From: Acetivibrio alkalicellulosi
Lineage (GTDB): Bacteria > Bacillota > Clostridia > Acetivibrionales > Acetivibrionaceae
DNA: 64,000 nt
NCBI GenBank assembly: GCA_008125075.1
Contig: VLTH01000001.1
Location: forward strand, 465,497-529,496
Direction: 5' to 3'
In this document: positions 43,373 through 52,500 of the stretch, in pieces
Position numbering within the stretch: the stretch's first letter is position 1
How the letters are laid out: every line of letters begins with the position of its first letter
Translations under genes and position numbers: made by a program
Notes under the pieces: generated by a model
Seen by the model: only the letters and a program-made list of their open reading frames with translations
Told to the model about the DNA's origin: nothing
The model's database searches: none

Positions 43373-43935
43373 TGTTTTGTTTTCTCTTCTTGTGAAGTAT
43401 CCTCGGATTTACTTTTTCCATATCCAAACAGTAGTTTTTTAAAGCGTTTAAAACGAATATAGCTTCCCCCTTTTGTAAGGGACATTTCGGCCATTCTTAC
43501 TAGTTTCATAAACGTATTTCCAAAGCGGCCAAATCTTGCAAGCCTAGATACTCTTATGAGCCTAAAGAGTCTTGCTATTCTAAAGAAACGAAAAGCTATA
43601 TCAAGAGGAATAATTGAAATCATTTCAATCCAGGTTGCTTTAACAAAAGATAAGTTAGAACCTTTCCATCTTTTATATCTAAAAAAAAGATCCAGTGCAA
43701 AAATACCACAAACGACAAAATCAAAAATCTCAACAAATTGACTGAAAACAAGGTTATCAATTAAAAATGTATCTGCAAGAGCAAGACCTAAAACAAGTAA
43801 AACCAGTATAATCATAACAGTTTCGACTTTTTCCTGAAGAGTTTTAGTATGAATAAGCATATCAAAAAGTGTTGTGAATATTTTAATAAATTTTTTTATT
43901 GTTTTGAAAGCTTTTTTCTTTAAGGATTGAAACAA
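43369..43935 (-). CDS. Voltage-sensor-domain membrane protein without a pore
   Basis: 188 residues. It has four helices resembling S1-S4 of voltage-gated ion channels: S1 TVMIILVLLVLGLALADTFL, S2 FDFVVCGIFALDLFFRYKRW, S3 TWIEMISIIPLDIAFRF, and an S4-like run with arginines every third residue (FRIARLFRLIRVSRLARFGR). The sequence ends soon after with a charged tail; there is no S5-pore-S6 region or selectivity filter. TTG start with AGAGGTGGGAG. It overlaps the M14 gene by four bases tail to tail. It could be a proton channel like Hv1 or a sensor. It is not simply a truncated K channel, as there is no pore remnant beside it. Confidence 0.8.
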   Translation of the reverse strand: MFQSLKKKAFKTIKKFIKIFTTLFDMLIHTKTLQEKVETVMIILVLLVLGLALADTFLIDNLVFSQFVEIFDFVVCGIFALDLFFRYKRWKGSNLSFVKATWIEMISIIPLDIAFRFFRIARLFRLIRVSRLARFGRFGNTFMKLVRMAEMSLTKGGSYIRFKRFKKLLFGYGKSKSEDTSQEEKTKH

Positions 43936-44103
43936 GAAGCTCCCACCTCTTTGATTTTTAAGTAGTTGTTTTTAAACCTAAAGTATGTTATAAAGATTAA
44001 CACACCAATAGTTTAAAGTCAATAGAGGATGTTTAAAAGGGTGCATGTTATATTTGAACACCTTTATTAAATGCACCCACTACTAATACTAATAATTTAG
44101 GTA

Positions 44104-44132
44104 TTGACAACTGGCTAATAATAGGTTATCAT
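44104..44132 (+). promoter_or_regulatory. leuA promoter
   Basis: TTGACA (44104-44109), 17 bases, TATCAT (44127-44132), upstream of the T-box. Confidence 0.78.
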
Positions 44133-44159
44133 TTAAATAATTATATCTCAATAATTTAC

Positions 44160-44417
44160 ATTCAATGAAGGGAAATAAGATGCATTTGGCTGTTACAGAG
44201 AGTCGGGAATTAGCTGGGAACCGATACATAAGAGTGCATGTATAGCTCATCCTGGAGTTTCAATTCAGAATAAATAGTAAGAATTGACGTTGGCTGCGTT
44301 AAAGTTTAGTACAATTGTGTACTTTATAAGAGTGTGTTTTTTACATACTGAAACAGGGTGGTACCGTGAAGATGACCCCTTCGCCCCTGCATGGATATGC
44401 AGAGGCGAAGGGTTTTT
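44160..44417 (+). ncRNA. T-box leader, leucine specifier (CUC)
   Basis: The conserved T-box AGGGTGGTACCGTG is at 44355-44368. A terminator stem (CCCTTCGCC ... GGCGAAGGG, T6) follows at 44376-44416. Stem I shows AGAGAGTCGG and, at 44246-44248, CTC in the specifier position before ATCCTGGAG. CUC codes for leucine, in keeping with the downstream leuA. Uncharged tRNA-Leu is expected to stabilise the antiterminator. Confidence 0.92.
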
Positions 44418-44423
44418 TATTTA

Positions 44424-44484
44424 AATCTTGAAAGATAGTGGAAGACTTAAAAGTGAAAGGGCTGGATGCCCCAAAATTTTATTA
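44424..44484 (+). repeat. Family A repeat, 3' half
   Basis: AATCTTGAAAGATAGTGGAAG, ACTTAAAAGTGAAAGGGCTGG and ATGCCCC match the 63-bp unit. It lies between the T-box terminator and leuA. Confidence 0.75.
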
Positions 44485-44524
44485 CTGGAAAGAATAACAA
44501 ATTTAGTTAAGGAGGTAAATTAAA

Positions 44525-46051
44525 ATGAAAAGAATAAGGATTTTTGATACTACACTTCGAGATGGGGAGCAAACTCCGGGAGTAAATTTAAATATCCAGG
44601 AAAAGGTGGATATTGCAAAACAATTAGCTCGTCTTGGAGTTGATGTTATAGAGCCAGGGTTTCCATTAACCTCCCCAGGAGATTTTGAAGCTGTTCAAAG
44701 AATTGCAAGAGAAGTAGAAGGACCATATATATGTGGATTTACAAGAGCTATCATCAAGGATATTGATGAGACATGGAAAGCAGTAAAAGATGCACAAAAG
44801 AAATGTTTTCACATTTTTATTTCAAGTTCAGATATTCAAATAAAGCATCAATTAGGAAAGTCAGAAAAGGATGTGCTTGAAATAGTTAAAAAGACTATAT
44901 ACCATGCGAAGCAATATACAGATGAAATAGAATATTCACCGATGGATGCATCAAGAACGCGGATAGAATATTTATACGAAGTAATTGAAGCTGCAATAGA
45001 CAATGGGGCTACAGTTATAAATATTCCTGATACAGTAGGTTACTCAACACCAGTTGAGTTTGGTGAACTAATTAAAAATATCAGGAGTAATGTGAGAAAT
45101 ATTGATAAGGCAATAATAAGTGTTCATTGTCACAATGATTTGGGTATGGCAGCTGCCAACTCAATTGTTGCAGCTATGAACGGGGCTCAGCAAATTGAAT
45201 GTACCATTAATGGTATTGGTGAAAGAGCAGGTAATGCTGCATTAGAAGAAGTTGTTATGCATCTTGAAGCAAGAAAGTCTTATTTGGGAATTGAAACAGG
45301 GATTGATATTTCACAGATATACAAGACTAGCAAACTTGTTAGTAAATGTATGGGATTACCAATACCTGCAAACAAACCAATAGTAGGTAAGAATGTGTTC
45401 TCCCATGAGTCAGGTATACACCAAGATGGTGTTTTAAAAGAAAGATCAACATATGAAGTAATTGATCCAAAGATAGTTGGTAGAGACGATGAAAGTAATA
45501 TTTTACTAGGCAAGCACTCGGGTAGGCATGCTCTTAAAATTGAAGCTCAAAAGATGGGTTATGACTTAAATGAAGATCAGCTTATAAAGTTATTCAATGA
45601 TTTTAAAGAACTTACTGACAGAAAAAAGAATGTAAGTACAGCAGATTTAGAATCACTTATAACTGAGCAGGTTGTAAAAGCTGTGACAGAAACATATACC
45701 CTTGAAAAAATAAGAGTTATTAGTGGTAACATGGATACACCTTGTGCAAAAGTAGTAATTAAAGATATTGATGGAAATATCATAGAAGCAGAAGAATGTG
45801 GAAATGGACCTGTAGATGCTGTTTTTAAAGCTGTAAGTTCTGTTATTAAAGAGGCAGGTGATATGATATTAAATCAATATAGTGTATCAGCAGTAACAGA
45901 AGAAATTGAGTCCCTAGGAGAAGTTTCTGTAACATTAAAAGATGGTGAAAAGCTCTATACTGGTAAGGGTACTCATACAGACATAATTACTTCAAGTGCA
46001 ATTGCGTATATTGATGCAATAAATAAAGCTATAAACGATAAAAATTCTTAA
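44525..46051 (+). CDS. leuA: 2-isopropylmalate synthase
   Basis: 508 residues. The HMGL-like TIM barrel starts IRIFDTTLRDGEQTPGVNL, with metal-binding HCHNDLGMAAANS and GNAALEE. A linker has GKHSGRHALK, and the C-terminal LeuA allosteric domain (about 385-505) includes VVIKDIDGNIIEAEECGNGPVDAVF. It condenses 2-oxoisovalerate with acetyl-CoA, the first step of leucine synthesis, with feedback by leucine. Citramalate synthase or homocitrate synthase is less likely given the Leu T-box. AAGGAGGT before the ATG. Confidence 0.95.
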   Translation: MKRIRIFDTTLRDGEQTPGVNLNIQEKVDIAKQLARLGVDVIEPGFPLTSPGDFEAVQRIAREVEGPYICGFTRAIIKDIDETWKAVKDAQKKCFHIFISSSDIQIKHQLGKSEKDVLEIVKKTIYHAKQYTDEIEYSPMDASRTRIEYLYEVIEAAIDNGATVINIPDTVGYSTPVEFGELIKNIRSNVRNIDKAIISVHCHNDLGMAAANSIVAAMNGAQQIECTINGIGERAGNAALEEVVMHLEARKSYLGIETGIDISQIYKTSKLVSKCMGLPIPANKPIVGKNVFSHESGIHQDGVLKERSTYEVIDPKIVGRDDESNILLGKHSGRHALKIEAQKMGYDLNEDQLIKLFNDFKELTDRKKNVSTADLESLITEQVVKAVTETYTLEKIRVISGNMDTPCAKVVIKDIDGNIIEAEECGNGPVDAVFKAVSSVIKEAGDMILNQYSVSAVTEEIESLGEVSVTLKDGEKLYTGKGTHTDIITSSAIAYIDAINKAINDKNS

Positions 46052-46076
46052 GTTAGGAATGACTTTAGAATATAGA

Positions 46077-46120
46077 AAAGTGTTGTATAACTAATTAATA
46101 TTAGTTAGCAACACTTTTTA
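46077..46120 (+). terminator. leuA terminator
   Basis: AAAAGTGTTG...CAACACTTTTT with an inner AACTAAT/ATTAGTT pairing. Confidence 0.88.
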
Positions 46121-46206
46121 TATGAGCTTTTTTGGCCAAATAAGGGTATTTCCACATATGCTTATTCTTCACTTTTGATACACACACCCTGTAAAAAATG
46201 TAGCCA

Positions 46207-46236
46207 TTGACTTAATTTACTTCAATATTGTATACT
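46207..46236 (+). promoter_or_regulatory. dapL promoter
   Basis: TTGACT (46207-46212), 18 bases, TATACT (46231-46236). A family B-like TTATTCTTCACTTTTGATACACACACCC tail lies just before it (46165-46193), written here in spaced blocks: TTATTCTTCAC, TTTTGAT, ACACACACCC. Confidence 0.7.
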
Positions 46237-46437
46237 AGTAATTGTAGTAGAAATAAAATTTGAAGATACTTCTCAAAATAAAATACGCTCACTACTTGTA
46301 TAATTTATGGGCTTTATGAATGTTCAACGGAGAGCATTCTAAGTATTAGAGTGCAATTTCACTAATTCTTGAGATTATTATTTTAATAGTTTTATTTTAA
46401 TGCTGCTTAATACTTTAAAATATTAGGAGGTTTTTTT

Positions 46438-47667
46438 ATGGACTTTTTTTTAGACAAAATAGCAGAAAGACTTGGAGGAAAACAGTTTGGTAAAGATACT
46501 CAAATTTACAAATTCGAAAGAATAAAAAGAGCAAAGCAAGAAGCTAGAAAAAATTATCCGGACATTCCTCTTATTGATATGGGAGTGGGTGAGCCAGATA
46601 AGCCAGCAGATAGTGGCGTGGTTCAGATGCTTGTAAGTGAAGCTGGTAAAGCTGAAAACAGATGGTATTCTGATAATGGGATACCGCAATTTCAAGAAGC
46701 AGCTGCAGAATATCTTAAAGAGGTATATGGTGTTGAGGGTTTGAATCCTTATGAGAACATAATTCATGGGATTGGCTCAAAACCTGTTTTAGCTATGTTA
46801 CCATTATGCCTTATAAATCCAGGAGATATTACTCTTTCAACTATTCCAGGATACCCTGTAACAGCTACTTATACTAAATATTTAGGTGGCGAAGTTTATA
46901 ATTTACCACTTATTGAATCAAACAGTTTTTTCCCTGATTTAAAAAGCATACCATTAGATGTAATAAAGAGAGCTAAAATATTGTATATCAATTATCCGAA
47001 TAATCCAACAGGTCAAACAGCAACTATAGAATTTTTTAAAGATGTGATAGAATTTGCATACAAAAATAATGTAGTTGTTGTTCATGATGCCGCATATGCA
47101 GCAGTTACTTTTGATGACTACAAGCCTCTTAGTTTTCTATCTGTGGAGGGAGCTATGGAAGTTGGTATAGAAGTTCATTCTCTTTCAAAAGCATTTAATA
47201 TGACGGGATGGAGACTTGCTTTTGTTGCAGGTAATCCTAAATTAGTAAAAGCATATGGAACCATAAAAGATAATACTGATTCTGGACAGTTTATGGCAAT
47301 CCAGAAGGCTGGAGTATATGCTTTGAAAAACACAAATATAACAAAAGAAATTTGCGAAAAATACTCTAGGAGATTTAATTTGTTGGTGTCTGCTTTAAAT
47401 GAAATTGGATTTAATGCTAAAAAGCCCAAAGGAACTTTTTATTGCTATGTCAAAAGTCCTAAAGGAGCAGGTAATACTAGTTTTGAAAATGCTGAGCAGG
47501 CTTCAGAATACTTGATTAAAAATGCTCTAATATCAACAGTACCATGGGATGATGCAGGATCATACCTAAGGTTTTCAGTAACATTTGAAGCAAATGGATA
47601 TGAAGAGGAAAAGAAAATAATTGATGATCTTAAAAAAAGAATGCTAAAGCTTAATTTAAGATTCTAA
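46438..47667 (+). CDS. dapL: LL-diaminopimelate aminotransferase
   Basis: 409 residues, PLP-dependent class I/II fold. Family motifs are LIDMGVGEPDKPAD, NRWYSDNGIPQFQEAA, INYPNNPTGQTAT, AAYAAVTFD, the PLP lysine in HSLSKAFNMTGWRLAF, and the C-terminal RFSVTFEANG. It converts tetrahydrodipicolinate to LL-diaminopimelate in one step, for lysine and cell wall synthesis. AGGAGG precedes the ATG. It has its own promoter and ends in a GC-rich terminator. Confidence 0.95.
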   Translation: MDFFLDKIAERLGGKQFGKDTQIYKFERIKRAKQEARKNYPDIPLIDMGVGEPDKPADSGVVQMLVSEAGKAENRWYSDNGIPQFQEAAAEYLKEVYGVEGLNPYENIIHGIGSKPVLAMLPLCLINPGDITLSTIPGYPVTATYTKYLGGEVYNLPLIESNSFFPDLKSIPLDVIKRAKILYINYPNNPTGQTATIEFFKDVIEFAYKNNVVVVHDAAYAAVTFDDYKPLSFLSVEGAMEVGIEVHSLSKAFNMTGWRLAFVAGNPKLVKAYGTIKDNTDSGQFMAIQKAGVYALKNTNITKEICEKYSRRFNLLVSALNEIGFNAKKPKGTFYCYVKSPKGAGNTSFENAEQASEYLIKNALISTVPWDDAGSYLRFSVTFEANGYEEEKKIIDDLKKRMLKLNLRF

Positions 47668-47682
47668 GTAAGTATTAATTAG

Positions 47683-47728
47683 GGGACGGAGGTATGAAAT
47701 CATTTTCAAAAAGCCGTCCGTCCCTTTA
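47683..47728. terminator. GGGACGG/CCGTCCC terminator between convergent genes
   Basis: GGGGACGG ... CCGTCCC then TTTAAA. The core matches the family E hairpin. Confidence 0.7.
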
Positions 47729-47732
47729 AAAA

Positions 47733-49046
47733 CTATCTCAGTAGGGCATTTTTTTCTTCAATAAGCTCATTTTCTACTTCTTTTTTTATATTTTTAACGA
47801 TATCTTCTGAGCTCAAATTACTATTTGGAAAGCTCCAAATAGCTGATCTATATATACTTAAGGCTTTGCTATCCATTGGCGTTAATTTATACTGAAACAT
47901 ATTTGTTGCAGTTTCTCGTAAAAGAGGACATATCTGCTGATTTCCCAAATAGGGCTGAAGTTGTTCTAGACTTTCCACATAACTGTGAATTGGGATATAG
48001 CCACTGACAACATCAGAGCCAGCTCCATAACCAGATTGATGAGTTAGGATGTATTCAACTAGTCTCCATGCAGCTTCTTGATGCTTGCTTTGGCGATTTA
48101 TAGATAGTCTTGTATCAGAGGCCCATGATTTCATACCTAGTGGAGCTTTAGCAACACGCCATTTTCCCGCTTGTTCTGGTGCATATCTTGCCAGTGTTCC
48201 AATTGTATAGGAGCCTGTAAAAAGCATAACAAGACTATCGTCTAATATAGCCTGCTTTCCTTCTTCACTCCAGAAGTTTTTATTTAGTATAAGTTCATTT
48301 CTATAAGCCGCTCTTGAGATGTCTAATGACTTAATAAAAAAGTCATCATACTCAACGAAATTTAAATCATTATCAAAATAACCTAAGGTAGATCGAGCAA
48401 TGTCAGTAAGATCGGTTGGATATTGAAAAATATATTGATTTTTTTCTTGTAGTGTATTTGCGATTTTTAATATATTTTCAGGATTTTTAATAAAGTTTCC
48501 AAACTCATCTGGATCTGAAGGAAAACCATTTTCCTCCATAATATCTGCTCTATAAATAGTAACATATGGAGCCGTTGAAAAAGTGATAGATAACAATTGA
48601 TCACCGTCTATAGAAAACCCGCTATTCCATCCAAGAAAATCATCTTTATATTTATCAGCTGAAAAAGGCTCTTCGAGTAAATCTTGAAGGACATTATTTA
48701 CTGTGTACTGTCCAAAAAAACTGCTATCGAAGACGAAAATATCAGGTCCTTTCCCACTAGCAAGTGCTCTCATGTATTCTTCTTCGCATTGACTAAAAGA
48801 AAATAATTTTTCTGTTACTTTTATGTTTTTATGTTCTAATTGGAAATTTTTTAGTGTCTCCCCGAAACTAAACCAACCCCATATTTCCAACTCAATATCA
48901 GTTTTTTCATTTGATTTAGAGTCATTAGGAGATACAGTATTATTGTTTTCAACAATTGATTCAACTGAATTGTTGGCACAACCTCCAGAAAAACAAAGGC
49001 TTATAATAGTAGTTAGTAGAATTATAAGTTTCAGTTTTTTTTTCAT
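47733..49046 (-). CDS. Solute-binding lipoprotein (family 1) without a transporter
   Basis: 437 residues. Signal peptide with lipobox FSGGC (Cys at about 23), then a low-complexity Asn/Ser linker and an extracellular solute-binding protein family 1 fold: WGWFSFGETLKNFQLEH, GKGPDIFVFDSSFF, AYRNELILNKNFW and KAPLGMKSWASDTRLSINRQSKHQEAAW. Such proteins bind sugars or oligosaccharides. No permease or ATPase is nearby; instead the gene lies 17 bases after a membrane GGDEF-EAL gene, so it may deliver a ligand to that sensor. Confidence 0.87.
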   Translation of the reverse strand: MKKKLKLIILLTTIISLCFSGGCANNSVESIVENNNTVSPNDSKSNEKTDIELEIWGWFSFGETLKNFQLEHKNIKVTEKLFSFSQCEEEYMRALASGKGPDIFVFDSSFFGQYTVNNVLQDLLEEPFSADKYKDDFLGWNSGFSIDGDQLLSITFSTAPYVTIYRADIMEENGFPSDPDEFGNFIKNPENILKIANTLQEKNQYIFQYPTDLTDIARSTLGYFDNDLNFVEYDDFFIKSLDISRAAYRNELILNKNFWSEEGKQAILDDSLVMLFTGSYTIGTLARYAPEQAGKWRVAKAPLGMKSWASDTRLSINRQSKHQEAAWRLVEYILTHQSGYGAGSDVVSGYIPIHSYVESLEQLQPYLGNQQICPLLRETATNMFQYKLTPMDSKALSIYRSAIWSFPNSNLSSEDIVKNIKKEVENELIEEKNALLR

Positions 49047-49063
49047 ATAAAAACCCCTTTCTT

Positions 49064-51763
49064 TTAATTTGAAGTATAAATAGCTGTAGAAAAGTTTTTA
49101 AGTAAGGTTTCAAACTCATATTTAGATACAGGTTTTGAAATCAAGTAACCCTGAATTTCGTCGCATCCCATAGCTTTTAATGTATTCCACTCTTGGGTTT
49201 TTTCAACACCTTCTGCTATAACCTGTAAGCCCATTGAATGTGCTAGTTGTATAATTGCTTCTACAATAGCAATATTGTTTTTTTCAGTAGTAATGTCTTT
49301 AACAAAACTTTTGTCTATTTTTAATGAGTCTATAGGTAGTTCTTTAAGCCTACTAAGGGAAGAATACCCGGTACCAAAATCGTCAATTGATATATGTACA
49401 CCCATTAGACGAAGTTCATTTAATATAGATATAGAAAAATCAGCATTTTTTATTAAAAAACCTTCTGTTATTTCCAATTCAAGGTATTCGGGTTTTAGCT
49501 TTGATATTTCTAATGATTTGATAACTGAGTTTACAAAGTTTTTATATTGAAACTGTCTAAGTGATAAATTTACTGAAATACGAGTTTTGACATAACCTTT
49601 ATCGTGCCATTCTTTGTTCTGTTTACATGCTTCAGTAAGAACCCATTCGCCAATTTGATTTATTATTCCTGTTTCTTCTGCTAAAGGTATAAATTGAGAT
49701 GGTGGAATTAAACCCTCAATAGGATGATTCCATCTAATTAATGCTTCAATACCTGTGAGGTTTTGATTTCTCATTCCTATTTTGGGCTGATAATTAATAA
49801 GTAATTCATTATTAACTAAAGCCTTTCGCAAACTTTGTTCTAAGTATAGTTTTCCTGTCCTATTTGACTCAGATAGTTCTGAAAAAAACATATATGTGTT
49901 TTCGCCCGTTTCTTTTGCGGCATACATTGCCAAGTCAGCATTTTTCAATAATGCTGACTTTTCAACAGCATCATCAGGATACAAACTAATGCCTATACTA
50001 GCAGAGATATATAGTTCATGAACATTGTTTTCATCATTTACTTTAAATCCATTAGAAAGCAAATTGCTAATTTCAATAGCAGCTTTAGTTGTTTTAGGCT
50101 TATCTATGTTATTAAAAGTAATAACAAACTCATCTCCTCCTAATCTAGCAACGAAACTATCATCGCTTAAATAACATTTTAATCTTTTAGAAACTTCTAT
50201 TATTAGCAGGTCTCCAACTTCATGACCTAATGTATCATTTACTTGCTTAAAACGATTAAGATCGATAAACATAATAGACAAACATTCTATTTCAGGGCAT
50301 TTTATCAATTCCTCAAGATACTCATTAAAGTATAATCTATTAGGTAAATTTGTAAGGTTATCATAATATGCTAATTGTTTCATTTTTTCCTTAGAACTTT
50401 CTAATTCTTTTGTTTGAAGTAGAAGCTGATTGTTCATAATCTTTGTTTCTGTAAATAATGATGAAAGATTATCTGACATAATTTGAAAATTGGCTGCAAG
50501 GGTGTTTATCTGTGAAATAGACGTATTAGGCCATTTAATTGTTTCTTGACGTTTAAGTTTGTCTGGAAGGCCGGTAGAGCTATCTGTTAACATATGTAAG
50601 TCTCTAGATAAAAAACGACTTATTAATATTGAGATAAACACTGAGGCAAAGAAAAATAGTAATAAAATTAAAAATTTATTCATGTAATTATTCCACATAC
50701 TTATAGTATAATTATATAGAGGAACCTTTATAAGAAGTTGCAAGTCCACTTCTTCAAATGAATATATGTTTATGTAAAAAGCTTGACTCCATTGTCTTAA
50801 GTCAAAGGAGATCTGATCTTGTGCAGGCATCCATTTATATGTATTATTACTTATCACTACATTATACCCATCATCTTTCCAGTTATAAGCTTCAGTTTGA
50901 TTTGTCCAACTATCAGTTTGACTTGTTGGATTATTAGTAACATATACATTGGAATTCATATCTACTAAAAAAACTTCAATTTCACTGTTAAAAGGATTTT
51001 TATTTATAATTGTTTCAAAGTTTTGCAGATGAAGTGGTGACCGTAATCTAACTTTACGAAGATCATTAATGTCCCAAGTGTTTACTTCTTTTGTGATATT
51101 TGAGGCAGAAGTATTTAGTATATTATATATTTCTGAGTGTAGTTTTTCTTGGTGTAGCCAGCCATCAACAAGAGTATAAGCTAAAAAAGGAGCTAAGACA
51201 GCGGTAATGGTTATATGAACCATTATTTTATTTAAATTGGCCAGATTTTTGTGCTTATAACCAAAAACTCTTTGTACTGGAATGTAAGACAATATAATAT
51301 CTGCTGTTAGAACATTTAAAAGTCCATTAATAATGTTGTTTGAAGTGATTATAGCGCCTTCAACACCTATTGAATTTGTATGCAAATAATATAGTAAGGC
51401 TGAACCAGGGGCTCCAATGATAATCCAATAGAAAATGTCCAGCAGAAATAAATCACCATGACTTTTTTTCCACATTATTGCTATAAATACAATTTCAATT
51501 GTGAAAAAAACTGAGTAGGGACTTCCATTTAAAAAATACCAGTAAAAAATATTAGTACTTACAGATGTTAAAAAAGCTGCTAATAAACCATAGTACTTTA
51601 ATATAATAAAAATAGTTATATTTGCAAGTGTAAAATTTATACCATAAGAAAAAGGCAAGTCAAAAATTCTAGCGGCAAGGCTGACGCATGCTAGAATGAT
51701 AAACACAATCAGTCTTTTATATGTAGTAGTAGATAAAAACTTGTTTTTAGATTTAATTTTCAT
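49064..51763 (-). CDS. Membrane GGDEF-EAL c-di-GMP enzyme
   Basis: 899 residues. About six N-terminal helices (MASE-like, about 15-185), a further helix, an extracytoplasmic loop of about 150 residues (about 210-355, Cache-like), a last helix (about 362-385), a HAMP-like/coiled segment, GGDEF (about 465-630, intact RLGGDEF) and EAL (about 645-890). EAL residues are EALIRW, ELEITEG, DDFGTGYSSL, KIDKSFV and EGVE, all intact. The RxxD inhibitory site is not evident before GGDEF. It could make or destroy c-di-GMP depending on the signal. It is the first gene of a two-gene unit with the lipoprotein. Confidence 0.92.
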   Translation of the reverse strand: MKIKSKNKFLSTTTYKRLIVFIILACVSLAARIFDLPFSYGINFTLANITIFIILKYYGLLAAFLTSVSTNIFYWYFLNGSPYSVFFTIEIVFIAIMWKKSHGDLFLLDIFYWIIIGAPGSALLYYLHTNSIGVEGAIITSNNIINGLLNVLTADIILSYIPVQRVFGYKHKNLANLNKIMVHITITAVLAPFLAYTLVDGWLHQEKLHSEIYNILNTSASNITKEVNTWDINDLRKVRLRSPLHLQNFETIINKNPFNSEIEVFLVDMNSNVYVTNNPTSQTDSWTNQTEAYNWKDDGYNVVISNNTYKWMPAQDQISFDLRQWSQAFYINIYSFEEVDLQLLIKVPLYNYTISMWNNYMNKFLILLLFFFASVFISILISRFLSRDLHMLTDSSTGLPDKLKRQETIKWPNTSISQINTLAANFQIMSDNLSSLFTETKIMNNQLLLQTKELESSKEKMKQLAYYDNLTNLPNRLYFNEYLEELIKCPEIECLSIMFIDLNRFKQVNDTLGHEVGDLLIIEVSKRLKCYLSDDSFVARLGGDEFVITFNNIDKPKTTKAAIEISNLLSNGFKVNDENNVHELYISASIGISLYPDDAVEKSALLKNADLAMYAAKETGENTYMFFSELSESNRTGKLYLEQSLRKALVNNELLINYQPKIGMRNQNLTGIEALIRWNHPIEGLIPPSQFIPLAEETGIINQIGEWVLTEACKQNKEWHDKGYVKTRISVNLSLRQFQYKNFVNSVIKSLEISKLKPEYLELEITEGFLIKNADFSISILNELRLMGVHISIDDFGTGYSSLSRLKELPIDSLKIDKSFVKDITTEKNNIAIVEAIIQLAHSMGLQVIAEGVEKTQEWNTLKAMGCDEIQGYLISKPVSKYEFETLLKNFSTAIYTSN

Positions 51764-51895
51764 TCCCTGCCTTCCCTTATAATAACATATTAGGCAATGT
51801 GTATTATTGAGTTCTAAGTTAAAATGACTAAGTTTAATGCTTCGTAAAGAAAAGGCTTACAGTTGATGTAATGAAATGTGTTATCAAATGATGAA

Positions 51896-52010
51896 GATTA
51901 GGAACGCCCAAAATATAACTTCCACTAATATTTCACTATAAAACATACTAGAAGTATACTTTTTGTCATATGGTGGTCAGATTTATGTTCATGAATGTCT
52001 ATTATAAATA
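51896..52010 (+). repeat. Family A 5' half followed by family F copy
   Basis: GATTAGGAACGCCCAAAATATA, given as blocks GATTAGGAACG and AAATATAACTTCCACTA, runs into ACTAGAAGTATAC and then the family F blocks TTTTTGTCATATGGTGG and GTTCATGAATGTCTA. Part of the 737-base gap 51764-52500, which has no gene. Confidence 0.6.
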
Positions 52011-52233
52011 TTCGACATAAATTTATAACATCCTTCAAGATTTATCAAATCATAAAATTTTACTTTCTTACTTAAGGGTGAAAATAATCAACTCAATCTT
52101 GTTGTTTTACAAAACCAATATATTACAAAACTCCATGAACACATTAGATTAGGACTAATATTGGTGTTATTAAAAAAAGGATTATTTATATTATATGTAG
52201 AATTAAAATAGTATGAAATGTTTTTGTTTAAAA

Positions 52234-52368
52234 GATTAGGAATGCTGAAAATAAACTTCCATTACTATTTTACTATAAGGCCTATTAGAAGTTTTGGAAG
52301 GTTGTGAAAGACTTAAAATTGAAGGGCTCGATGTCACGAGATTCTTTTAAATGCTAAATAGGCCTGGT
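52234..52368 (+). repeat. Family A repeat, full-length copy with inverted ends
   Basis: GATTAGGAATGCTGAAAATAA, written as GATTAGGAATG plus AAAATAAACTTCC, continues through AAGGCCTATTAGAAG, TTTTGGAAGG, GAAAGACTTAAAA and GGGCTCGATG. AGGCCTATTAG (52278 on) faces CTAAATAGGCCT near 52357. This copy joins the 5' and 3' halves seen separately elsewhere. Confidence 0.65.
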
Positions 52369-52500
52369 GAAAATTGAAAGTAATATTTCATACATTCTTT
52401 AGTATAGTTTCATAAGTTAACAATTCTTTATAGGTTATATCACGTATTACTTCTTAGGGTTTTTACAAAATCAAAATATATATACAAGGAAGGTATAATT

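Noticed and set aside
43369-43935. Truncated potassium channel pseudogene
   Set aside because: There is an intact start, ribosome site and stop, with no pore fragment downstream on the same strand. It reads as a complete voltage-sensor protein.
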